Positions 1 to 8,397 are shown, counted from the first letter of the stretch. The stretch is 15,249 bases of DNA from Eggerthellaceae bacterium (GCA_017533165.1 JAFXIM010000182.1:1-15249), one strand, 5' to 3'. Notes: generated by a model from the sequence alone, not told the origin. Translations and numbers: made by a program.

Positions 1-690
1 ATCGAGATGGATCGCAACCGCAACAACGTTGTTCTTTCCCGCCGTGTGCTGCTGGAGGAGGGCCGCAAGAACGAGCGCGCCGAGATTCTCTCCAAGCTCA
101 CCAAGGGTATGCGCCTCAAGGGCAATGTTTCCTCCATCGTGGACTTCGGCGCATTCGTGGACCTTGGCGGCATCGACGGCCTGGTTCACATCTCCGAGCT
201 CAGCTGGAACCACGTCAACCATCCCTCCGAGGTCGTCAAGGTCGGCCAGGAGGTCGAGGTCCAGGTTCTCGACGTCGATCTCAACCGCGAGCGCATCTCC
301 CTCGGCCTCAAGCAGACCACCGAGGATCCGTGGGTGAAGCTCGTCGAGTCCTACCCGGTTGGCACCATCGTTGACGGCAAGGTCACCAAGATCGTTCCGT
401 TCGGTGCATTCATCGAGCTTGGCAACTCCATCGAGGGCCTGGTTCACATCTCCGAGATGGCTGGTCGCCACATCGACACCCCGGCACAGGTTGTCAAGGC
501 CGGCGCAGACGTCAAGGTCAAGGTCATGGAGATCAACGCAGAGCGTCGTCGCATCTCCCTGTCCATGAAGGCTGCAGCTGAGGAGCTCGGCTTCGAGATC
601 GAAGTTGACGAGTCCATCCAGGCTGAGGAGAAGCCGGCAAAGCGCAAGAAGGCAGAGAAGCCCGCTGAGGCAGAGGTTGCTGCTGAATAA
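1..690 (+). CDS. rpsA: 30S ribosomal protein S1, C-terminal part (5' end outside window)
   Basis: S1 binds mRNA and brings it to the 30S ribosomal subunit. The visible 229 residues enter the window in frame, with no start codon of their own. They begin with the inter-domain stretch [12 protein letters not shown] that is typical of S1. Two complete S1/OB-fold RNA-binding domains follow, at about residues 35-105 and 118-190. Each has the VxxIVxFGAFV/I core, a GLVHISE strand and a closing ISLxxK. The last 35 residues are a Lys/Glu/Ala-rich tail, as is common in actinobacterial S1. The gene ends at TAA and is followed after 27 bases by a strong terminator, so it is transcriptionally separate from mnmA. 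The codons are strongly biased (AAG, GTC, ATC, CGC), as expected for a highly expressed gene. The number of upstream S1 domains cannot be seen. Confidence 0.95.
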   Translation: MEMDRNRNNVVLSRRVLLEEGRKNERAEILSKLTKGMRLKGNVSSIVDFGAFVDLGGIDGLVHISELSWNHVNHPSEVVKVGQEVEVQVLDVDLNRERISLGLKQTTEDPWVKLVESYPVGTIVDGKVTKIVPFGAFIELGNSIEGLVHISEMAGRHIDTPAQVVKAGADVKVKVMEINAERRRISLSMKAAAEELGFEIEVDESIQAEEKPAKRKKAEKPAEAEVAAE

Positions 691-717
691 GCTTTAGCCT
701 ATAAGCTTGTCTTTCGA

Positions 718-748
718 AAGCGAGGTCCTTTGGGGCCTCGCTTCTTTT
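718..748 (+). terminator. Rho-independent terminator of rpsA
   Basis: An 11-bp stem pairs 718-728 (AAGCGAGGTCC) with 733-743 (GGGCCTCGCTT). It has one T-G wobble and a TTTG loop, and is followed by CTTTT. It lies between the rpsA stop codon and mnmA. Confidence 0.9.
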
Positions 749-749
749 G

Positions 750-755
750 TAGAAT
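750..755 (+). promoter_or_regulatory. possible -10 element for mnmA-coaE
   Basis: TAGAAT lies directly after the rpsA terminator and about 90 bases before the mnmA start. The preceding 20 bases contain no convincing -35 box, because they are the terminator stem. The argument is mainly positional: a new promoter is needed after such a strong terminator. Confidence 0.35.
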
Positions 756-842
756 GACAGGTACGATACGCGGCGCACGGCGTTTTCCCGCGAGCGCAGC
801 ACGCTTACCTTCGCAGTCAAAGATTAGAGCAAGGAGCTCTCG

Positions 843-1898
843 TTGGCACATGACAATAAGCGCATAGTTTTGGGGATGAGCGGTGGGCTTGACAGCTCGG
901 TGGCTGTTCACATCCTGCAAAGCCAGGGCTTCGAGGTGCTTGGCGTGACCTGCGTTTTTGTGGAGGATGAGGGCACTTCGTCGCTGCTTGCTGATGCGCA
1001 GGCGGTTTGCGATCGTTTTGGTGTAGAGCATGTCGTTCGGTGGAGTGTTGATTTGTTTGAGCGGCGTGTGATCAGGCCTTTTGTTGAAGCCTATGCATCG
1101 GGTCTTACTCCGAGCCCTTGCGTGGGGTGCAACCCCGATGCCAAGATCGCCGAGCTTTTGGCTGTGGCCGATGAGCTTGGCTGCGACTATGTTGCCACGG
1201 GGCACTATGCGCGTGTTGTGCATAACGGGGAAAACGGGCGTTTTGCAGTAGCGGCGGCGCGCGATACGGCAAAGGATCAGAGCTACATGTTGAGCTGCCT
1301 TTCCCAGGAACAGCTCTCGCGTTTGATGCTGCCCTTGGGCGAGCTGAGCAAGGGTCAGGTACGCGAGATGGCTCGTGGCCTTGGTATGGCAAAGATGGCG
1401 GAGAAGGCCGAGAGCCAGGATATCTGCTTTGCCCCGCGTGGGTATCGCGAGTTGCTTGCTCGCTATGGCGTGGTTGCGTCTCCCGGCCCTATCCTGCTTG
1501 ATGGTGCGGTGGTGGGTGAACATACCGGACTAGTTGACTACACGGTTGGGCAGCGTAAGGGAATTGGCGTGGCCGGGCCTGTTCCGTATTACGTGACCGG
1601 AAAGAACGCCTGCGCTAACGAGCTGTACATTGGCGATGCGGATGCGGCGCGCGTTTCAAAGCTGATTGTGCGTGATGTGGCGTGGCAGGCGATTTCGGGG
1701 CTTGCCGATTCCATTGAGGCCGAAGTGAAACTGAGGTACCGAAGCGGCGCGTGTCCGTGTATCATTGAGCCTGCATCGAATTGCCGGGTGATGGTAAGGC
1801 TGGCTTCGCCTCAGTCTGCTACGGCACCTGGTCAATTCGCGGTCTTTTATGAGGGATCTACCGTTTTGGGTGGCGGCGTGATCGAGGAGGTCTATTGA
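843..1898 (+). CDS. mnmA: tRNA-specific 2-thiouridylase MnmA
   Basis: MnmA uses ATP to adenylate U34 of the tRNAs for Lys, Glu and Gln, then inserts sulfur to give 2-thiouridine, in the cytoplasm. The protein has 351 residues, slightly short of the usual 360-370. The N-terminal PP-loop reads GMSGGLDSS (residues 11-19). The catalytic cysteine pair is visible as Cys96 in PCVGCN and Cys195 in SQDICF. Other family blocks are ATGHYAR, KDQSYML and VGQRKGIGV. The C-terminal third is the usual beta-barrel. The start is TTG at 843, since AAGGAG at 831-836 sits six bases upstream and no in-frame ATG precedes the PP-loop. The stop codon overlaps the coaE start region, so the two genes are very likely translationally coupled. 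Codon use is less biased than in rpsA. Confidence 0.95.
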   Translation: MAHDNKRIVLGMSGGLDSSVAVHILQSQGFEVLGVTCVFVEDEGTSSLLADAQAVCDRFGVEHVVRWSVDLFERRVIRPFVEAYASGLTPSPCVGCNPDAKIAELLAVADELGCDYVATGHYARVVHNGENGRFAVAAARDTAKDQSYMLSCLSQEQLSRLMLPLGELSKGQVREMARGLGMAKMAEKAESQDICFAPRGYRELLARYGVVASPGPILLDGAVVGEHTGLVDYTVGQRKGIGVAGPVPYYVTGKNACANELYIGDADAARVSKLIVRDVAWQAISGLADSIEAEVKLRYRSGACPCIIEPASNCRVMVRLASPQSATAPGQFAVFYEGSTVLGGGVIEEVY

Positions 1899-2500
1899 TG
1901 AAGCAGCTGTTTGTCATTGGAGGCATGGGCGCAGGTAAGTCTACCGCGAGCAAGGCTTTGGTCGAGCAGGGCCTTGAATTTATCGACCTTGACAAGGTTG
2001 GCCACGATATCCATAAGTGGGACACCGTCAAGGAAGAGGTTCGTGAGACTTTTGGCGACGATGTCTTTGATGAAAACGGTGAGATCGTCCGTTCCGCCTT
2101 GGCGAAAAAGGCCTTTGCGAATGCAGCTGACACCCGCAAGCTCAACCGCATCATGATGCCGCGCATCGAGGAGGTTTTCACCGATCGTATCGCCGAGCTT
2201 GAGGCGGCTGGCTGCGAGGCCGTAGTGGTTGAATACTCCGTGTTCAAGAATCGCTCAACGTCCCTTGCCTATTCTGCTGACGTGGTCATTGGCGTTTTGG
2301 CTCCGCTTGAGCTTCGCATCGAGCGTGCCGTTGCTTCTGGCTTTGACGAGGCTGATGTTCGTCGTCGCATTGCCCAGCAGATTACCGATGCCGATCGTAT
2401 TAGCGCCTCTGACGTGGTGTTCAACAACGCCGGTACGCAGGAAGAGCTGCGTAACGATGTTTTGGCCTGGTGGACCGAGTACAAGGCTACTGAGCTGTAG
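1898..2500 (+). CDS. coaE: dephospho-CoA kinase
   Basis: CoaE phosphorylates the 3'-hydroxyl of dephospho-CoA, the last step of coenzyme A synthesis. The protein is 200 residues, normal for the family. It has the P-loop GGMGAGKST (residues 8-16), the FIDLDKVGH segment that replaces the usual DAD substrate-binding motif, the RRRIAQQ arginine-rich stretch, and the closing DVVFNNAG that matches the family's (D)VVIxNxG. The start is ATG at 1898, overlapping the mnmA TGA. GGAGG at 1886-1890 lies seven bases upstream. The in-frame TTG at 1895 would give only four bases of spacing. coaE lies close to rpsA and uvrB in many Actinobacteria, which supports the call. Confidence 0.93.
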   Translation: MKQLFVIGGMGAGKSTASKALVEQGLEFIDLDKVGHDIHKWDTVKEEVRETFGDDVFDENGEIVRSALAKKAFANAADTRKLNRIMMPRIEEVFTDRIAELEAAGCEAVVVEYSVFKNRSTSLAYSADVVIGVLAPLELRIERAVASGFDEADVRRRIAQQITDADRISASDVVFNNAGTQEELRNDVLAWWTEYKATEL

Positions 2501-2532
2501 TACTCACTTTTTCGCATATACAGCTTGACCCG

Positions 2533-2557
2533 GGGCGCCGTAGAATGCGGCGCCCTT
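2533..2557 (+). terminator. probable terminator after coaE
   Basis: GGGCGCCG (2533-2540) pairs perfectly with CGGCGCCC (2548-2555) around a seven-base loop. A T-rich stretch follows but is interrupted (TTATGTATTATTTA), so termination may be incomplete. Confidence 0.7.
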
Positions 2558-2569
2558 ATGTATTATTTA

Positions 2570-2583
2570 CGAACATTTGTTTT
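2570..2583 (+). promoter_or_regulatory. LexA (SOS) box upstream of uvrB
   Basis: CGAACATTTGTTTT agrees with the Gram-positive LexA consensus CGAACRNRYGTTYG except for one spacer base and the last base. The box lies about 70 bases before uvrB, a classical SOS-regulated gene. The right half overlaps a possible -35 box, TTGTTT (2577-2582), where repressor binding would block RNA polymerase. Confidence 0.75.
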
Positions 2584-2605
2584 CTATTGATTCGTACGAT
2601 ACACT
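2577..2605 (+). promoter_or_regulatory. candidate uvrB promoter
   Basis: TTGTTT (2577-2582) and TACACT (2600-2605) are separated by exactly 17 bases. Each matches its consensus only partly. The overlap with the LexA box makes this the best promoter candidate in the gap. Confidence 0.45.
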
Positions 2606-2648
2606 GAACATCACAGGTAGACGGATCTTGCATTGAATAGGGGGTCGT

Positions 2649-4778
2649 ATGTCGAGCCATCTCTCTAACATAGAAGGCGTGGCTATGCAGGGCAAGCTGC
2701 CTGAAGTTCGCCTCGCAAACACTCCCTTGCAGGTGGTGTCTCCGTATGAGCCTGCGGGAGATCAACCTCAGGCCATTGAGGCTTTGGCTCGTGGTATCAA
2801 AGAGGGCCTGCGCTATCAAACGCTCTTAGGCGTTACCGGTTCCGGCAAGACCTTCACCATGGCAAAGACCATCGAGGCCGTGCAAAAGCCCACTCTGGTC
2901 ATGGCGCCCAACAAGACTCTGGCCGCGCAGCTCGCAAGCGAGCTCAAGGAGTTCTTCCCGAACAACGCCGTGGTGTACTTCGTCTCCTACTACGATTACT
3001 ATCAACCTGAGGCCTATGTTCCTTCGTCGGATACTTTTATCGAAAAGGACGCCTCCATCAACGAGGAAGTGGAAAAGCTGCGTCACGCGGCTACCTCGGC
3101 TTTGCTTTCCCGTCGCGATTGTATCGTGGTCGCCTCGGTGAGCTGCATCTACGGCATCGGCAGCCCCATGGACTATGCGGGCATGGCTGTGTTTTTGGAC
3201 AAAGAGATTGAAGCTGATCGTGATCAGGTGATCCATGGCCTTATCGATATTCAGTACGACCGCAACGATTACGAACTGGCACGTGGCACGTTTCGCGTGC
3301 GCGGTGATGCCCTCGACATATTTCCGCCTTATGCTGATAACCCCATTCGCGTTGAGTTTTGGGGCGATGAGATTGAATCCATCACCGAGATCGATCGCGT
3401 TACGGGAGAGGTGGTTGCCGAGTACGAGGCTTTGCCCGTTTGGCCGGCGTCGCACTATGTTACGGCGCGTCCCAAGATGGACCACGCCATTAAAACCATC
3501 CAAGATGAGCTGCGTGATCGTCTGCAGCAGTTCCGCGGCGAAGGAAAGCTCCTTGAGGCTCAGCGCCTTGAGATGCGCGTCAACTATGATCTGGAGATGC
3601 TTGAAACCATGGGCTTTTGCTCGGGCATCGAAAACTATTCTCGTCACCTCGATGGCCGCAACCCGGGTGAGCCGCCTTACACGCTTATCGATTACTTCCC
3701 AGATGACTTCCTGTGCATCATCGACGAAAGCCACGTGACCGTACCGCAGATTCGCGGCATGCACGAAGGCGATCGTTCGCGAAAGGTGACCCTCGCCGAG
3801 CACGGTTTCCGTCTTCCCAGCTGTTTGGATAACCGTCCTTTGCGTTTCGATGAGTTTGAAGAGCGCGTCCCCCAGTTCGTATACGTGTCCGCCACGCCGG
3901 GCGACTACGAGGAGAAGGCAAGTCGCGCAACGGTCGAGCAGATCATTCGTCCCACGGGCCTGCTTGATCCTGAGATCATAGTGCGCACCAGCGCAAGCCA
4001 GATAGACGACATCATCGATGAGTCGAAGGAACGTGCGGCGCGTGACGAACGCGTACTCATCACCACGCTGACGAAGAAGATGGCGGAGGACCTGACGGAT
4101 CATTTGCTTGACCAGGGTGTTCGCGCACGTTACATGCATTCCGACATAGGCACGCTTGAGCGCGTTGAGATCTTGAGCGATCTGCGTCGCGGCGAATTTG
4201 ACGTGCTCGTGGGCATCAATCTGCTGCGTGAGGGTTTGGACCTGCCTGAAGTTTCTCTTGTTGCTATTTTGGATGCTGACAAGGAAGGCTTCCTTCGTAA
4301 CCACCGTTCGCTTATCCAGACCATCGGTCGTGCGGCACGAAACGTGTCCGGCCAGGTGATCATGTACGCGGACAAGGTAACCGATTCCATGAAGCGTGCG
4401 ATCGATGAAACGCGCCGTCGACGTGAGATACAGATGGCCTACAACGAAGAGCATGGCATCGAGCCGCAAACCATCCGCAAGGCCATAAACGACATCATGA
4501 GTTACGTGACCGATGAAATGGGCGGCGTCACGGCTGAGCAGGTAAATAAGGAGCTAGCAGAGCTGTCGCGCGAAGAGGTGCTTCGCATCATCTCTTCGAT
4601 GGAGGATGACATGGCCGCCGCGTCGCGTGAGATGAACTTCGAAGAGGCTGCGCGTTTGCGCGATCAGGTGGTCAGACTGCGCGCAAGCGTTGAGGGCTCA
4701 AGCGAGGAAGACGTGCTCAAGGACCTCAAGAGAAACGCCCGCAAGGGGAGTGCTTATGGTGCACGCCGTCGTAGGTGA
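2649..4778 (+). CDS. uvrB: UvrABC system protein B (excision repair helicase-like subunit)
   Basis: UvrB takes damaged DNA from UvrA, verifies the lesion with its beta-hairpin and recruits the nuclease UvrC. With 709 residues from ATG 2649 the length is typical or slightly long. Visible parts in order: Walker A GVTGSGKT (61-68); the beta-hairpin [11 protein letters not shown] (about residue 115 onward); the DExH-type box DESH (359-362); the FVYVSATPG block; helicase motif [11 protein letters not shown]; and a C-terminal UVR motif (roughly 655-690, EEAARLRDQ) that contacts UvrC. The start is uncertain. ATG 2649 has only GGGGG four bases upstream. In-frame ATG 2685 has AGAAGG (2672-2677) seven bases upstream and would give 697 residues, starting nearer to where other UvrB proteins begin. 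The LexA box indicates SOS induction. dtd and recN follow with no clear terminator between. Confidence 0.97.
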   Translation: MSSHLSNIEGVAMQGKLPEVRLANTPLQVVSPYEPAGDQPQAIEALARGIKEGLRYQTLLGVTGSGKTFTMAKTIEAVQKPTLVMAPNKTLAAQLASELKEFFPNNAVVYFVSYYDYYQPEAYVPSSDTFIEKDASINEEVEKLRHAATSALLSRRDCIVVASVSCIYGIGSPMDYAGMAVFLDKEIEADRDQVIHGLIDIQYDRNDYELARGTFRVRGDALDIFPPYADNPIRVEFWGDEIESITEIDRVTGEVVAEYEALPVWPASHYVTARPKMDHAIKTIQDELRDRLQQFRGEGKLLEAQRLEMRVNYDLEMLETMGFCSGIENYSRHLDGRNPGEPPYTLIDYFPDDFLCIIDESHVTVPQIRGMHEGDRSRKVTLAEHGFRLPSCLDNRPLRFDEFEERVPQFVYVSATPGDYEEKASRATVEQIIRPTGLLDPEIIVRTSASQIDDIIDESKERAARDERVLITTLTKKMAEDLTDHLLDQGVRARYMHSDIGTLERVEILSDLRRGEFDVLVGINLLREGLDLPEVSLVAILDADKEGFLRNHRSLIQTIGRAARNVSGQVIMYADKVTDSMKRAIDETRRRREIQMAYNEEHGIEPQTIRKAINDIMSYVTDEMGGVTAEQVNKELAELSREEVLRIISSMEDDMAAASREMNFEEAARLRDQVVRLRASVEGSSEEDVLKDLKRNARKGSAYGARRRR

Positions 4779-4858
4779 TGGTCGGGTAGGATAAGGTAGA
4801 TTAGGCGCCAGATGCTAGCGCTTTGGCTAGATGGTTTGAGATAAGCGAGGACAGGAAC

Positions 4859-5305
4859 ATGAGGGCAGTCGTACAGCGCGTTTCGAAAGCGCAGGTCTGC
4901 GTTGACGGAAGCGTGGTGGGCAGCATAGGGCAAGGCTTTTTGGTTTTGCTTGGCGTTGGTCAGAATGATGGCGAGCAGCAAATCGAGCGCTTGTGGGGCA
5001 AGATCTCCAAGATGCGCATTTTCGAGGACGAAAACCACAAGACCAACCTCTCTCTCACCGATGTCGAAGGCGAACTGCTGGTGGTGTCCCAGTTCACGCT
5101 GTATGCAAACTGCAAGAAGGGCAATCGCCCCTCCTTTACCGAAGCTGGTTCTCCCGATGAGGCAAATCGCCTGTACGAGCTGTTTGTTACGCGCGCTCGC
5201 CAGGATGTGAAGCGCGTTGAGACGGGCGTGTTCGGCGCCATGATGGAGGTTTCCCTCGTAAACGACGGTCCCTTTACCATCTGCCTTGACACCGACACCC
5301 TTTAG
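4859..5305 (+). CDS. dtd: D-aminoacyl-tRNA deacylase
   Basis: DTD hydrolyses D-amino acids (and glycine misloaded on tRNA-Ala) from tRNA, a cytoplasmic proofreading step. The frame is open from further upstream, but the family starts at [12 protein letters not shown] therefore place the start at ATG 4859, with GAGGA at 4847-4851 seven bases upstream. The product is 148 residues, a normal length. Both signature motifs are present: SQFTLYA (from residue 77) and NDGPFT (135-140), the second carrying the Gly-Pro pair that reaches into the partner subunit of the dimer. The gene lies 80 bases after uvrB with only a weak 5-bp hairpin (4815-4830) between. It ends where the ribosome binding site of recN begins, so it probably shares a transcript with recN. 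Confidence 0.95.
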   Translation: MRAVVQRVSKAQVCVDGSVVGSIGQGFLVLLGVGQNDGEQQIERLWGKISKMRIFEDENHKTNLSLTDVEGELLVVSQFTLYANCKKGNRPSFTEAGSPDEANRLYELFVTRARQDVKRVETGVFGAMMEVSLVNDGPFTICLDTDTL

Positions 5306-5314
5306 GAGACACCG

Positions 5315-6997
5315 ATGATCGACGAGATTCAGGTCACAAACCTCGCCCTCATCAAAGAGGCGTCCATGACTCCTTCGCGCCGTCTGACCGTGCTCACGGG
5401 CGAAACCGGCGCGGGCAAGACAGCCCTTCTCTCCGCCTGCAAGTTGCTCATGGGGGCACGCGCCGATAAAAGCGCTGTGCGAGAAGGCGAAAGCGAAGCT
5501 CGCGTGCAGGGTCGCTTCTATTTGGATTCGACGTTTCTCGGCGAAGGTTTTGATGAAGCCGATGGGGAAGGTGAACGTGCGCGGGAGGGCGCCGAGGAAG
5601 AACTGGTGATAAACCGCCGTTTGGGTACGGATGGCAGGTCGCGTGTGTCGGTCAACGGGTCTATGGCCAGCGTATCTGAGCTTGCCAAGCTGGTTGGACC
5701 GAGTATCGACTTGTGCGGACAGCATGAGCATCAGACCCTGATGAAGCCTTCGAACCATGTAACCATGCTGGATGCTTGGGCGGGTGATACCGTGAGCCTT
5801 GCGCGTGCCGCCTACAAGGTGGCCTTTGCCGAAGCACGCGCTGCTCAGAGGGAATACCAACAGTGCCGCGAGGCGGCGGAGCTGTCTTCGGCTCAGCTGG
5901 ACGAGGCGCGCTTTGTGCTGAGGCAGATTGACGCCGTGGGCGTGGTCGAAGGTGAATATGAGGAGCTCGTTGAGCTTTTGGGCAAATCCGAGCACGCCGA
6001 GTCCTTGGCGATGGCGGCTAACGAAGCCTATGATGCGCTTTCGGGAGAAAACGGGGCAATTGATGCCGTAACCCGCGCAGCCGCGGCTCTTCAGGAGGCG
6101 TCTCGCAACGACGCATCGCTTAGGGAATACGCGAGCTCGCTTTATGAGGTGAGCTATGTTCTCGAAGACGTGGCCCGCGATTCGCTGGCTTACCGCGATT
6201 CGGTCGAATACGATGCCGATCAGCTGACTGAGATGCAGGATCGTGTGGGGGCCCTGCAAGGCCTTATGCGTACGTATGGCCCGCGCATTCAAGACGTCAT
6301 CGCGCGTCGTGAGGAGGCGTTTGAGACCGTATCCGCCGTTGACGAGGCGGATGAGCGTGAGCAACGCGCTAAGCGCCGGGTGGAGGCGGCTGAGCTTGCC
6401 CTCGCCGACTGCGCGAAGGTCTTACATGAGGCCCGTGAGCAGGTGGCGCCGCGTTTCGCCGCCGAGGTGAGCTCTGTCATGGCTCGCTTGCGGATGGGTA
6501 GTGCCGAACTGGAGTGCCACGTTGACATGCTGGCGCGCGATGCCTGGACTGCTGCCGGTCCAAACGCTGTGGAGTTTTTCTTCCGCCCAGGTTCGGGCAT
6601 GCAGGCGCGTCCCTTGGCGCGTATTGCTTCCGGCGGTGAAATCAGCCGCGTTATGTTGGCTGTGAAGGTGGTTCTCGGCGCCGATGATGCGGTTTCCACC
6701 TTGGTGTTTGATGAGGTGGATGCCGGCGTTGGTGGGGCGACGGCCTTGGCCTTGGCTGAAGTGCTTTCCGATTTAGCCGAAACGCATCAGGTGATCGTGG
6801 TCACCCATCTGGCTCAGATCGCCGTGGCGGCGGATTGCCATTACGTGGTGCGCAAAACGGACGCCGAAGTGCCTGAAACCACGCTGTTCGAGGTGTGCGG
6901 GGAGGACCGCGTTGGGGAAGTTGCCCGCATGCTTTCGGGAAGCGATACGCAAGCCTCTCGCGCCCACGCGCGCGAAATGCTCGCCTGTGGAGCGTAG
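5315..6997 (+). CDS. recN: DNA repair protein RecN (SMC-like ATPase)
   Basis: RecN is an SMC-related ATPase that gathers broken DNA ends early in recombinational repair. The protein is 560 residues, typical for the family. Walker A is GETGAGKT (29-36). A long middle region rich in Glu, Ala and Arg (about 150-380) forms the coiled coil. The ABC signature ASGGEISR lies at 438-445 and Walker B LVFDEVD at 463-469, followed by DAGVGG and the switch VIVVTHLAQIA. The start is ATG 5315, with AGGAG (5304-5308) overlapping the dtd stop codon, so translation is probably coupled. Together with SOS-controlled uvrB upstream this suggests a DNA-repair transcription unit. No separate LexA box is visible next to recN. 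Confidence 0.96.
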   Translation: MIDEIQVTNLALIKEASMTPSRRLTVLTGETGAGKTALLSACKLLMGARADKSAVREGESEARVQGRFYLDSTFLGEGFDEADGEGERAREGAEEELVINRRLGTDGRSRVSVNGSMASVSELAKLVGPSIDLCGQHEHQTLMKPSNHVTMLDAWAGDTVSLARAAYKVAFAEARAAQREYQQCREAAELSSAQLDEARFVLRQIDAVGVVEGEYEELVELLGKSEHAESLAMAANEAYDALSGENGAIDAVTRAAAALQEASRNDASLREYASSLYEVSYVLEDVARDSLAYRDSVEYDADQLTEMQDRVGALQGLMRTYGPRIQDVIARREEAFETVSAVDEADEREQRAKRRVEAAELALADCAKVLHEAREQVAPRFAAEVSSVMARLRMGSAELECHVDMLARDAWTAAGPNAVEFFFRPGSGMQARPLARIASGGEISRVMLAVKVVLGADDAVSTLVFDEVDAGVGGATALALAEVLSDLAETHQVIVVTHLAQIAVAADCHYVVRKTDAEVPETTLFEVCGEDRVGEVARMLSGSDTQASRAHAREMLACGA

Positions 6998-7009
6998 GTG
7001 GGCTTTTTT
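6979..7009 (+). terminator. terminator overlapping the recN stop codon
   Basis: GCTCGCC (6979-6985) pairs with GGTGGGC (6997-7003), including two G-T wobbles, around an 11-base loop. Six T residues follow (7004-7009). The stem includes the last recN codons and the final base of its stop codon. Confidence 0.7.
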
Positions 7010-7057
7010 GGCTGTAATTTGTGGTGAAGTGGAGCAAAGAGCACTAATTTTTACTCA

Positions 7058-7078
7058 TTTTGCTTGAAGTATGCAAAA
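7058..7078 (+). promoter_or_regulatory. inverted repeat in the gap after recN
   Basis: TTTTGC (7058-7063) and GCAAAA (7073-7078) form a perfect inverted repeat with a nine-base spacer, in an AT-rich stretch about 120 bases before the cell-wall gene. It could be an operator or lie within the promoter. No factor can be named. Confidence 0.3.
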
Positions 7079-7199
7079 AAGTAGTTGATCATGGTTCATT
7101 ACGACTTGCTTCCTCGTAATTGCAGGCTTGTGTTCTGACTGTGTCGAGGGGCCTTGGGGCCGCAAAGCAAGGAAACTGCAGGTTGTCGGAAGGTTTGCC

Positions 7200-8276
7200 T
7201 TGAAAGCCACTCATATTGGAAGAAAGCTGATCGCATGCGTGCTCGCATGCGCATTGCTGCTTTTCTGCCCCGTGCTGCCGCAGTCTTCCGCATCGGCTAT
7301 TACCGTGGGCGAAGCGCGTGCGGTGCTTGATTCGGCCGAAGCCCAGATGCAGTCCATCACCGCCGAATGCGATGCTCTCAATACTGAGATTCAGGAGCTT
7401 CAAACGCGCATTGACGAAACCGTGGCTGAGGCCATGGTTGCCCAAGAGGCGGTTATAGCCGGTCGCCAGAAGCTCTCCGAAACCGCCGTTTACGACTACC
7501 GCGAAGGCATGGCTGAATCCATGTTGGAGCTCGTTTTGGGCTCGGGCAACTTCGAAGACCTGCTTCGCAACATCGAGTATGTAGCTCAGTTGATGGAGTT
7601 CCACGCTGAAGAGGTTCAGGCGCAAAAGGAGCGCAAGACCGAGCTTGACGCCATCAGCGCGGAGCTTGACGAGCAGAAGAAGGCCCAGGAAGAGGCCCTC
7701 GCCGAACTCCAGGAAAAGCGTGCGGAAGCCGAGCGTGTGGTGGCATCTGCCGCCCAGCAGCTCGCCAATGCCGAAGCCGCGGAAGCAGCTCGTCTTGCAG
7801 CGCTTCAGGCGGCAGCTCAGCAGATGCAGCAAAATCAAAACCAGGGTTCTGGCCCCGAGATCAGCGAGGACGCTAACACCACGGGCCGCCAGGATGCCGT
7901 ACCTGATGGAACGCCTGTCACGGGTGGCAACAACAACACCTCTGGGGGCACTTGGTATACCGGCGTTGCCTCTGCCTACGGCGGCTCTTCCGATCCCTAT
8001 ACGCCCAACCCCGGCACCACGGCAACGGGTGCCGTGTGCGATGACAACTCCATGGGAGTTGCCGTTCCCATGTCCATGCCCAACTACCGGTCATACTTCG
8101 GCCGCACGGTTGAGATTCGCTACAACGGCATGACGGTGTATGCCGTGGTGAACGACTGCGGCTACATGGGCAATGGCAGCCGCGTGCTCGATCTTCAGCC
8201 GGGTGTGTTCAAAGCCTTCGGCTACTCCAACTGCTATGCATGGGGTTTGCGCACGGTAAGCTATCGCTTCCTTTAA
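7200..8276 (+). CDS. secreted cell-wall protein: CwlO-like coiled coil plus RlpA/3D-like double-psi beta-barrel
   Basis: Probably a secreted peptidoglycan-associated or peptidoglycan-cleaving protein. I start it at TTG 7200 because GGAAGG (7188-7193) sits six bases upstream and the protein then begins with a textbook signal peptide: a basic start (KATHIGRK), a hydrophobic core (LIACVLACALLLFCPVLP), and cleavage after ASA (31-33). The frame is open further upstream, but that start would put 24 residues before the signal. Residues about 38-220 form a Glu/Gln/Ala-rich coiled coil like the N-terminal regions of CwlO and PcsB hydrolases. A Gln/Asn/Gly/Thr-rich linker follows. Residues about 249-358 look like an RlpA/3D double-psi beta-barrel, with Asp319 in VNDCG and Asp331 in LDLQP as the expected polar active-site residues. 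This is 358 residues in all. No NlpC/P60 catalytic domain is present. Activity is inferred from fold resemblance only. Confidence 0.8.
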   Translation: MKATHIGRKLIACVLACALLLFCPVLPQSSASAITVGEARAVLDSAEAQMQSITAECDALNTEIQELQTRIDETVAEAMVAQEAVIAGRQKLSETAVYDYREGMAESMLELVLGSGNFEDLLRNIEYVAQLMEFHAEEVQAQKERKTELDAISAELDEQKKAQEEALAELQEKRAEAERVVASAAQQLANAEAAEAARLAALQAAAQQMQQNQNQGSGPEISEDANTTGRQDAVPDGTPVTGGNNNTSGGTWYTGVASAYGGSSDPYTPNPGTTATGAVCDDNSMGVAVPMSMPNYRSYFGRTVEIRYNGMTVYAVVNDCGYMGNGSRVLDLQPGVFKAFGYSNCYAWGLRTVSYRFL

Positions 8277-8302
8277 GGCGCGCTCTGGCACTCGCATCTC
8301 GC

Positions 8303-8397
8303 GCGAGGCCGCGGAAAGCGAAGGAGCGTTTCCGCAGCCGCATCCGCCTGAGCCCGTTGCGCGGCGAGGACTAGCGACGTGCTTTCCGCGGCCTCGC
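8303..8397. repeat. 17-bp perfect inverted repeat (long hairpin)
   Basis: GCGAGGCCGCGGAAAGC (8303-8319) is the exact reverse complement of 8381-8397, with 61 bases between. It begins 26 bases after the stop codon of the cell-wall gene. There is no T-tract, so it is not an ordinary terminator. A competing short hairpin pairs GCGGAAA (8311-8317) with TTTCCGC (8329-8335). Confidence 0.8.

Noticed and set aside
2541..2546. TAGAAT as a -10 box for uvrB
   Set aside because: It forms the loop of the coaE terminator hairpin, and the nearest -35-like TTGACC (2525-2530) is only 10 bases upstream, too close to work as a pair.
7140..7193. c-di-GMP (GEMM) or c-di-AMP riboswitch before the cell-wall gene, suggested by CCGCAAAGC and CCTTGGGG
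   Set aside because: Only short fragments match. The other conserved blocks of either class and their spacing are missing, so no riboswitch class is assigned.
7128..7199. Upstream TTG start giving the cell-wall protein 24 extra residues
   Set aside because: It would place a Cys/Trp/Arg-containing stretch before the signal peptide, whereas TTG 7200 has GGAAGG at ideal spacing and a direct signal-peptide start.
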